Positions 55,850 through 64,000 of a DNA stretch of 64,000 nt are shown in pieces. The notes under the pieces are model-generated. The model saw only the letters and a program-made list of their open reading frames with translations. It was not told where the DNA came from and made no database searches. The translations under genes and the position numbers were made by a program. Source of the DNA: Phragmites australis (Eukaryota; Streptophyta; Magnoliopsida; Poales; Poaceae); assembly GCF_958298935.1 (NCBI RefSeq), contig NC_084943.1, positions 4,164,001 to 4,228,000 of the forward strand, written 5' to 3'. Each line of letters begins with the position of its first letter. The stretch's first letter is position 1.

Positions 55850-57358
55850 CGTAGCGAAAATGACGCTATTAGATCATAATTATGATTTTAATGATTAATG
55901 ATAACATAGTCATTAGGATTAACATATTTGTTAAGAATATATGTCAGTAGGTTTCATAGATATAATACATGAAGAAGTCACCAAAGTCGGGACAAAGTTT
56001 GGTTGAATTGAAAAAATCTCAGGAGAAATAACTACACCGGATGGTCCGGTGCTCTGTGTATTTACACTCACCGGAACATCTCTGTCAAAAGGGGACAGAG
56101 GCATGAAATCCTCACCGGATAATACTGTGACAAAGCAAGACAATACCGGACAATAAACAGTGCAAAAATGAAAAAGAAGTAGAAGATCCCACTGGATAGT
56201 CCGGTGATTGATTTGAACACACCGGAGGAAAATCACCGGAGCATTGTTGACAAATGGAATAATGTAGTGACCTCACCGGATAGTCTGGTGATGATGTGAT
56301 AAGCATCGGAGAAGGCACCGGAGCAATTTACACAGAGAAAATGTTGGCTCGGATAGCTAAGGTATACTCACCAGAAAGTCCGATGATGAAGATGGAGTAT
56401 ACACTGGAGAATCCGGTGTTCACAGAGACTTGAGTGAGGTTCCAACAGCTAGTTTCTGAGGAAGTACTCACCGGATGATCCGGTGTTAGTACTACTATTC
56501 TCACCGGATCATTCGGTGTTAACAGCTTTTTAGAGCTGGGTTAACGGCTAGTGTGTGAGTTTGAGGCTATAAATACCACTTCACTCAGTCATTTGAGTGT
56601 GCTGGAGTCCAGAGAAGTTCATATACACCTGAGAAAACATCCAAGCCACCAAAGTGCTTAAAGTAACCATCCAAGGTAATTAAGCACAAGATTAGTGAGT
56701 GATTAGTGCTTATAGGCCTAGAGAGTGAGTTGCTAGGTGATTGTTGCCTAGAGAGTGGATCAAGGAGTGATCCAACAATGTACCTCTTGGTACGTCAGCA
56801 CCTTGGAGTCTTGGTGACTCGCCGGTAAGCTTGTTGACCCTCCGACTTGGTGTGGAACGGCGGCAAGACGATTGTGTGGGGACGCGGAGACCCTTACCTT
56901 TGTGGCTCAAGCTTCGAAGTGATCACGGTAGGAAGGAACTGGAAGAGAGGCTAATAATGAGATCTTGCCTTTGTGGCTTGGTGGCTTAACTGGGTGGAGG
57001 CTTTTGTCTTTGTGACTTGGTGGCTCAAAGACCGTGACCGGATGCCGACTGGAAGCATATCCTTTGTGGAGCTCCAACGTGGACTAGGGGTGATATTCAT
57101 GCCATCGATACCACGGAAAAAAAATCCTTGTGCCAAGTTTGCTCTCTCTACCTTATTTACGTTTTTACATTTACTTACTTGCAATTTATCTTCTTAGATA
57201 GGTTGGAAGCGCTTTGTTTGTCAGAGTAGACACACTAGATAAATCTAGAGTATATTTAGATAGAATTTGATATAGGTTTATCTTGTATTATTTTTGGAGC
57301 CGAAATAGTTCTAAGTGTCCTAATTCACTCCCCTCTTAGAACGTCACCGATCCTTATA
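55850..57358 (+). mobile_element. solo LTR, family P2, in copy B
   Basis: Flanked by a perfect GTAAT duplication (55845-55849 and 57359-57363). Its start cGTAGCG and end CTTAtA equal the TGTAGCG and CTTACA ends of the nested P2 LTR (25461-26348, inverse), each with one transition. A TATA box ggctataaatacc lies at about 56567-56579. The last part (taattcactcccctcttaga) is the shared P2 3' end. Copy A has the uninterrupted target region. No internal coding. Confidence 0.9.
56040..56520 (+). promoter_or_regulatory. cluster of CACCGGATNNTCCGGTG palindromes in the LTR U3
   Basis: Imperfect versions occur near 56038, 56114, 56191, 56220, 56275, 56372, 56409, 56470 and 56502, all upstream of the LTR TATA box. 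They look like repeated protein-binding sites. Similar ccggat/atccgg clusters are in the P1 LTRs at 20170-20275 and 26420-26480. Confidence 0.6.
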
Positions 57359-57754
57359 GTAATCAATGAATGGAGATATATAGTAGACTAAGAGTCGGTC
57401 GAAATCGTCGATCGATCAATATTTCCTACAAAATGTCAAACAATTACCAGCAAAAGGTTGAATGCAAACCTACTAAAGTACATGTCGATCTCTACAAATA
57501 ATGCACACGATGGCATCAAGTGTACAATGATTGTGATAAAGCTAAGAGTTCACTTTCAGTTTCTGCATAGCTCGTAAACACAAAATCAAAAGCAAAAGGG
57601 AAAAAAGAAACAAAAGTGTTATAATTCACGGTCTATGACAGAGCATCAATCCGAAGTCTAGACTATCATCCAAACAAGAATAAATGCCGATGCCACCATA
57701 TATTGGTGTTCTTGCGCTGCAACACTGCTCACGAACGGAGCAACCGGTACAAGT

Positions 57755-59257
57755 CACTACGTGAAAAAATGCCATAAGTGGCAGGTGATAACCGCCATGG
57801 GTGATGTGTTCCGTACCCATCACCCCAAACACGTCATTGATAACTAGTCATAAGTGACGGGTAAAGACCCATCACCAATTAGCTCATTGGTGATGGGTTA
57901 AAACTTGACCCGTCACTAATAAAATTGTGACCCGTCACTTATGACTGATGAATGATTTTCGCTCTTTTTGGACATGAAAAAAGTCAAATATATATTTTTT
58001 TAACTGAGCCAACCCAACTCAGTGACATCACTACTCATCACGTGTCTCTTGCAATTTTTCACATTGTTTTTATACTTTGCGTTCTGTGGGAATCGAACTC
58101 GCGACCTACCCTCACAGGTGTAGCAACCTTACCACTTCACCCTCACGTGCATTCTGAACGGATCCAGATAAATATCATTTTAACCTTTTTGCCGAAGGTC
58201 ATAAGTGACGGGTCATAACTGTGACCCGTCACTAATGTTCATTATACAATAGACACACAAACTAGTTGACCTGGAGTGCCTTCGGGAAAACGGGTATAAC
58301 TTTTGCATACAAAATTTCTAATTCGATGTTTTTTTACTCTACGGACATCTAAAAAGACGGGCATAACTTTTGTTGGGTTCAACAAATTTTTCGAGGCAAA
58401 AAACGGCTTGGAAGGTTGAGGTCTCGGCACCAAATTTTTTGCATCTTTTCGGAATACGTGTTTGTATTCACAGCCGCCACTCCTTACATCAAACTTGAGC
58501 AGAAATGTACAATCGTTCCTATTCTAGTGCTGCTAAATTGAGAAAAAAAATAAGAGAAAAATTAAATAAAAATTAAAAATATTTCACATTGAATTCAAGA
58601 TATTTCACTCAAAGCAAGATATGAAACACAAATCCAACGGAGAATTAACAATTTTAACTCGAGATTTATTTCTTCTAGAGGAATTTGCAGCACTTTCAAA
58701 GCTACCCATTAAACCTTTTTTTAATTTGAAACTGAACACATGTCAAATTGAAGATCAAACACTTTTGACTTGCTTTTTTCAATTTGAAATATGGATCTTC
58801 TGACTCGATAATACTTGGAGTTCATGGCTAGTGCTGTGTCAAGTTATATCATATAGGACTGTAGAGTATATAAGTGACGGGTCACAACTATCCTACTACT
58901 GAAAATGAGCTAAGTATTTGTAAGTACTGTCATTAGTGATGGGTTGTAACTTGACCCGTCACTAATGACTGACCTAGGAGACCCGTTACTAATGAGTTTG
59001 TTATTGGTAATGGGTCAACACTTCCTATCACCAATGATTGACTTAGGATGACTCGTCACTGATAAGTCATCATTGGTGACGGGTCAAGTTTTCACCTATC
59101 ACCAATTACTCATCTAGGATGATTCGTTACTAATTAGTCGTTATTAGTGACGGGTCACACCTACGACCTGTCACTTTTATCATAAGTGATGAAGTGACGG
59201 GTCATATTACGACCCGACACTTATGTAGTGTCTCTTTTGTCTGTTTTTCACGTAATA
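57755..59257. mobile_element. non-autonomous CACTA-like element inside the LINE
   Basis: Starts CACTACGTGAAAAAA and ends TTTTTCACGTAATA (the last bases decayed from gtagtg), flanked by AGT (57752-57754 and 59258-59260). Sub-terminal repeats of aagtgacgggtca / tgacccgtcacta, direct and inverted, fill 57830-57950, 58200-58240 and 58870-59220. No transposase. The centre carries a tRNA-like segment. Confidence 0.85.
58085..58152 (-). other. tRNA-like segment inside the CACTA-like element
   Basis: On the minus strand gaagtggtaaggttgc is followed after about 30 bases by a B box GAGTTCGATTCC (58100-58089) and then cacagaacg. It resembles a tRNA body with A and B boxes, but no full cloverleaf can be confirmed by eye. 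A comparable segment lies in the other small CACTA-like element (7039-7093). Confidence 0.5.
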
Positions 59258-59260
59258 AGT

Positions 59261-60023
59261 ATAGATAACCTACAAATAAGAGTTAATTTTTCTCTTATTA
59301 AACACTACGTCATTTCTATATAGCCACAATGACTAACAAAATGATGTTGTCGCTACCATTATTTTGGATTTCCGATGCCTACTAATCTCACCATGCCATT
59401 TGCCAAACATGTTTGGAACACTTCTCGGCGGGTGTAGGTTAGAAGTCACTTGAATGATAAATCATGCAAATCTCACAAAACGGCAATAAAAAGTAGATGA
59501 TTAATCATCTCATTTTTTGACAAAAACAACACTTTTAACTACCTTGTCACTGTCTCTTGAAGAGATTATCCTTTGTTAGGAGGACCCCTATGCGAAGGAA
59601 AAAAATTATTTTTAACGGTATCTTTAGCTTCCAAATTTTTCTAGTTCTACTTGGTTCTTCATTATTTATAAGTGCCTAGTATAGCGACTGCACCGAGAAT
59701 TTTCTAAATTTGTTCAAATTCCATCGAATTTTGCCGGGTTCTTGTGTTAGATTGATATTGATAAGGTGAGGAAGCAAATCATTATGCTATCAATTTAGGT
59801 TCACTTAGGTCCCGGTGGAAAGTAATATTTAGTGTAAATGATTGTAGATTATTGGCTATTGTATCTTGTTTGTTATGGATAATGTTATATTGGAAAGGAT
59901 ATTGGTTTCCCAAGGATGAATTACCCAACCAAATATCTTCCTAAAATCTTATTTGTGAGTCATATTTAATTATAAAGGTACCAAAGTGAAATAAATGTTG
60001 CTTCACCTTCATCAATCATGCCC
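59261..60023 (-). pseudogene. LINE ORF2 zinc-binding C-terminal region remnant
   Basis: Minus strand, frames shifting. It reads EDIWLGNSSLGNQYPFQYNI near 59945, LKIPLKIIFF with RIGVLLTKDNLF near 59600, CCFCQKMR, PPRSVPNMFGKW and LYRNDVVFNKRKIN just before the CACTA-like insertion. These are the family blocks that follow RT in plant LINEs (the CCFC zf-RVT motif is visible). Stops are frequent. Confidence 0.75.
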
Positions 60024-60028
60024 AGAAA

Positions 60029-60951
60029 TGATGTGCCCATAGCTCATTCAGATACGATCAATACTATTAATATTTCTTAAATCATACAAGGTCCAATTAC
60101 AACAGCACGTGCATGACAATTAGACAACCAGGTAAACTCATTTCTCGCTGTTCATGCTTACTTGGATGGATTACTACTAAATTCTTGTGATATTTTATTG
60201 CTTAGGAACGTGGAAGAAGCAACATAACCTTACCCGGACATCACCCCTCAAAGGACAAATCTACTCGGACTCGAGCCTGAGCTCTAGTCATGGTCGTGGT
60301 CAAAGTCGTGGTCGTGGTCGAGTCTCAGGACAACCCGTTAGTAAAAACGGACATAACTCTCTCATACGAAGTCTGTTTTAGGTGATCTTGGATATTCTGG
60401 AAAGCCTGCGACTAGCCCTTTCCAATGATATGAGCTCGACCAAATATTCCTTATAGTTTAGTCAAAGTCAAAGAAATAAGATGTTGCACCACCGTTTTGG
60501 ACCTAGTTGGGTCTTGTAATCGTGTTGGGGTCAAAGTCCAGGTTGTGTACGCTTCTTTCCATGGCTGCACAACCCTAGGTCGATCTTCTCATGTCCCTCT
60601 ATAAATATACAGTAGCCATCATAGTTTAGGCTCGGGTTTAGCTTAGATTATTATGTTTTAGATAGTTTCATCATTTATTGGTTTGTTGAACCCCAACTCG
60701 AGTACTTCATTGATAATTAGCATATTCAGATTGCATCCACCTGTTCTTGCTTATGTTGTCAATTTATTTGCAAGAAAATCCTTCTTGACGAGGCCAATCG
60801 TGTCTTGGCGCGGTTGATAATCACAGAGTAGTGGTATAGTGGTTGCGAGGGTTCTCGATCTATTCTGGTCGGAGCCTTAGGATCATCAACGTCGAAACTC
60901 CATCAATTGACTTATCATATTACCTTCGGAAGATAGGGTAAGCGCACATCA
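60029..60951 (+). mobile_element. Gypsy solo LTR inside the LINE
   Basis: TGATGTGCCCATAGCTC to AGCGCACATCA, 923 bp, flanked by a perfect AGAAA duplication (60024-60028 and 60952-60956). Same family as the LTRs of the 29.7-38.6 kb element. No internal sequence, so a product of LTR-LTR recombination. Confidence 0.95.
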
Positions 60952-61093
60952 AGAAATGAGAATATCTATCCTTTTAGTTGACTTGTGATAGCAGTTTTGA
61001 ACCCAAGTATTTATTTCGAATAAGGTTCTGCCAAACCCCATCCTCAGACACCAAGGTCTTGTATCCCTCCTAGTGCCCCTGATCTTTAGGTTG

Positions 61094-62430
61094 TCATAGG
61101 ACACTCCATTTCTCTAGACAATAGTTCTTTTTATGATTATCGCTTTGCCAGTAGAATCTAGCACGGAAGTAATCCAGTCTTTTAAGAACCCCTCGAGGAA
61201 TTAAGAAGGACATCATATATGTTTGCAGACTACTGAGAACTGAGTTGAGAAGGACAAGTTTAACTCCTACTGATAAATACTTGCCCATCCAGCTACTCAT
61301 TCTCTTTTCAAACCTCCCTTCCACTCCTTTCTAGTCCGAGTTTTAAAGTTTGCAGTAGTGTATTGGAATACCCAGATAGCGCAGTGGGAACTCTCCCTTA
61401 GCGCATCCAAATAATTCTTTGTATTGATTCACACTATCTACCGCATCACCAAAGCAAAACAATTCGCTCTTATGAACGTTGATCTTTAGACCAGATAACT
61501 GCTCAAATGCACATAGCTTGAGCTTCTAATTACTGGCCTTTTCCATATCATGTTCCATGAAGAGGATTGTGCCATCAGCATATTAGAGAATAGATAGACT
61601 CTCTTGGAGAAGGTGAGGCACTATTCCTTTTACATGATAAGCGCTTTTCGCCCACTCGATCAGGGTTTCTAACATGTTCATGACAATGTTAAATAAAATC
61701 GGCGATAAGGGATCTTCCTGACGTAATCCTTTTTTAGTTTGGAAGTATCATCCAGTCGAATCATTAACTTTGATAGCTACACTTCCTCTGGATATGAATT
61801 GTTCCATACAAGAGCACCACACAGGTGAGAAACATTTCATCTGGAGGCACTGTAAGAGAAAAAGTCATTTGACTTTGTCATAGTCTTTCTCGAAATCAAT
61901 TTTTAGTATAATCCCATTTAATTTCTTTCGATGGAATTCATGGATAGATTCATGTAGAATTATGACCCCTTCTATGACATTACGACCTCGCATATACGTC
62001 GTTTGGGTGGGTCGGATTATACGATCCGCTATGCTATTTATGTGGTTGGTTGCTACTTTTGTGAATATTTTAAAGCTAACATTCAATAGGCAAATAGGTC
62101 TATATTGCTGAATACGATTGGCTTCTTTACATTTTCGTAGGAGAATAATTTCTTCGAACTTTAGGTTGTATAGTGGAAGATCTCCATAATGCAATTTATG
62201 GAACAATGTCATCAAGTCCTCCTTGACAACGTCCCATAACGTTTGGTAAAACTGCACCGGATAGCCATCAGGGTCAGGGGCTTTGTTATGTTCCATTTGG
62301 AACACCACGTCCCGAACCTCCTTTTCTATGAAAGGGGCTATGAGAATTTTATTTTCGGCCTCTCTTACCTGTGATATATCCTCCGTCCATGATTCACTCA
62401 TAGAGAAGTGGTTCATCTGAGGTGGTCCGA
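61094..62430 (-). pseudogene. LINE reverse transcriptase remnant
   Basis: Minus strand. 62416-61865 encodes MNHFSMSESWTEDISQVREA, EKEVRDVVFQMEHNKAPDPD, GYPVQFYQTLWDVVKEDLM, FEEIILLRKCKEANRIQQYR, PICLLNVSFKIFTKVATNHI and QTTYMRGRNVIEGVIILHE, the first RT blocks. The middle (about 61860-61330), where the catalytic motif should lie, is riddled with stops. 61324-61094 encodes RFEKRMSSWMGKYLSVGVKL, NSVLSSLQTYMMSFLIPRGV and LKRLDYFRARFYWQSDNHKK. The 5' end is truncated at the copy B target site. Confidence 0.88.
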
Positions 62431-63215
62431 ATAAATCTTATAATATTTTTATCGAAAAATGGTGAGTGTGATCATGTACAAGTCCAATGCACGATGCTAA
62501 CCATTTCAATATATATATCATATATCTACTAGGCGAAAGTATAGGGCAGCTTATGAATGCGCACTTACGAAATATATCCATCTAGACAGATCGACACTAT
62601 CTGCTACTACTAGTTCATGCACACAGCTTGGTCGCTGATCTGTTCATATATCCAAGTGAGCTACTTTATATATTTAAAGAAATCACATGCATGCAACTAG
62701 TATGAGAAGCTTTTTTCTGGATAGATACTTAGATAGATCCTTTAAAGGTCCAAGAAAGCTGCACGCCGCGAATATAAAGTCGATCGATTAGGCGTGGCGA
62801 GGTGAAGACAAGTAGAAAGAAATGGTTTAGAACTTTCCTGTTGAAACGTAGTGTATAGTCGCTTCTCATGCGAAAAAAGGTGATGATGCAGCATCGATCG
62901 AATCGTCAAAAATATCACTGCAACTTGGCATGTACGTATCCATGCAGCTATCGTTGAAGTCTTGAAGACATCACACAAGTCATAGTAGTTGAAGTGTCAT
63001 GAAATGGCAATGCATGCATGGATCATATATATGTTCATCGATCAGAGGATCGATACATTAGTTAGGTTTCCTTGTTGAACTTTGGTGATAAGACTAGTAG
63101 TTGAAGTGTGAAAGAGTCTGCTAAGCTTGTACTATGTAGTTTCCTTGTCTACCCATTCCTCTTTTTTCAAAAAGGTTCATCTGATCGATCATAGTATTAG
63201 ACAAGAAAAAGATGC

Positions 63216-64000
63216 TTAGGTAAACAAATTAGTGATTAATTCTTAATTAGTATGAATGGTGGGTGTCTATTTTCTAACTGTAGTGGTTCTATACTTCTAT
63301 TCTGCTCTTTCGTCTAGTATCTAGCTGTTGTCGTCTGTTATGTAAAACCCGAATTTCATTTTCTGTCACTTCGGTAATTATTGGGAAAAGGTAACCGTTT
63401 TAGAGAAAAAGAAACTCACAGGATGACAGTATTCAGTGCCATCGATCAGAGCACTCCTACACTAAACAAAGTTGCAGAATTATACCCTAGGTTCTACCTA
63501 AGTACCTATGCACACTGCTTCACGGATGCCGAGACTCGTTTGCATACATGAGGCTATGACATCGCCGTGCATGCCTGATCATTCTGCTTCGGTCTACACC
63601 TGAAGATCAAGCACATTTTCCTCCTTTCTGATCACTTGTGTTTTCATCTTCAGTCATCATAGTCCTAACGCTGTACAACAAAGGCATCCATCTACACCTC
63701 GCAGGTGTAGAATTCAATTGCCTACTAGATATCATATCCGCAAATCCAACGAAATCTTCGGACCCCGAGTATTTTGGTTCATGAATGGTGGATAATCCTC
63801 AGCTCCACATAAGGAGTACCAAAGAAAGAAGTCACTGCGATCACTCATTCTCTTTGTAGTCTGGGAGATTTGGAAATAGCGGAATGGGTGAATTTTTCAA
63901 TATAAAGAGCTCTCAGCAGCCTCGCTCATAGGCAAGATCAAAGAGGAAGCTAGAACATGGGTACTAGCAGGGGCACGCACCATCACATAATCGGTGAAAG
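63216..64000. other. no gene seen
   Basis: Beyond copy B the sequence does not match the flank of copy A. I see neither a family-like frame nor transposon ends here. Confidence 0.3.

Larger units (their letters stand above)
57527..62474 (-). mobile_element. degraded LINE in copy B hosting two later insertions
   Basis: Inserted in copy B with TGTACA on both sides (57521-57526 and 62475-62480); copy A has the empty site gtgtacaagtcc at about 5567. The minus-strand ORF2 runs from about 62416 to about 57700. It is interrupted by a Gypsy solo LTR (60029-60951) and a CACTA-like element (57755-59257). Confidence 0.8.
55455..63215 (+). repeat. copy B of the duplicated segment, heavily interrupted
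   Basis: Matches copy A (3570-6400) in four collinear blocks at about 55455-55849, 57365-57526 and 62475-63215. The blocks are separated by a solo LTR (55850-57358) and a LINE with nested elements (57527-62474). Removing these leaves about 1.4 kb of paired sequence. Confidence 0.8.

Overview
This is a plant nuclear genome window, almost certainly from a grass (Poaceae) and probably a panicoid. I base this on one GC-rich three-exon amino acid permease gene set in AT-rich DNA, and on a dense mix of typical grass transposons: Ac/Ds-like hAT, PIF/Harbinger and Tourist-like MITEs, CACTA/Spm, Copia, Gypsy, L1-type LINEs and a tRNA-derived SINE. Species cannot be read from the sequence. I see no bacterial, organellar or viral operon, no rRNA, no CRISPR array and no convincing functional tRNA. 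The ordinary host gene is one intact-looking AAP-family permease on the minus strand (13178-11578, 471 aa), with a TATA box at 13384-13392. Downstream of its stop lies a relic of a second copy of its 3' end, which was later split by a truncated Copia element.

Layout. 1-3.45 kb: degraded autonomous PIF/Harbinger element with ORF1 (+) and DDE transposase (-) convergent. 3.5-6.4 kb: copy A of a repeated low-copy segment with a 1.4 kb insertion. 6.56-7.36 kb: small CACTA-like element. 8.28-11.1 kb: permease relic plus Copia remnant. 11.58-13.4 kb: AAP gene. 14.36-18.07 kb: Tourist-like MITE, tandem duplication, Ds-like hAT with an internal SINE, second hAT-like element. 18.53-20 kb: Gypsy 5' LTR, PBS and gag start. 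20.1-29.7 kb: LTR remnants nested in one another, two Harbinger-type elements, a LINE tail, a mariner-type MITE and a receptor-like kinase fragment. 29.72-38.64 kb: Gypsy element with both LTRs and an AGGAG target duplication. 39.20-45.77 kb: CACTA element with both terminal inverted repeats and a TAG duplication. 46.27-52.06 kb: minus-strand Copia with paired LTRs, PBS and PPT but little coding. 52.47-54.76 kb: LINE with RT and RNase H. 55.45-63.2 kb: copy B of the repeated segment, carrying a solo LTR and a LINE that itself hosts a CACTA-like element and a Gypsy solo LTR. 63.2-64 kb: nothing recognised.

The transposon genes do not form a pathway. They record layered insertions whose order can be read from target-site duplications and from comparing copy A with copy B. 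I found no clearly new functional system. The most unusual structures are two tRNA-like segments carried by separate CACTA-like elements, an LTR-PBS-LTR junction inside the Gypsy RNase H region, a polyprotein tail encoded inside the Gypsy LTR, a 68-bp dimeric array in the Gypsy leader, and a kinase fragment crossing a repeat boundary. Coordinates of degraded elements are approximate unless a target duplication is named.
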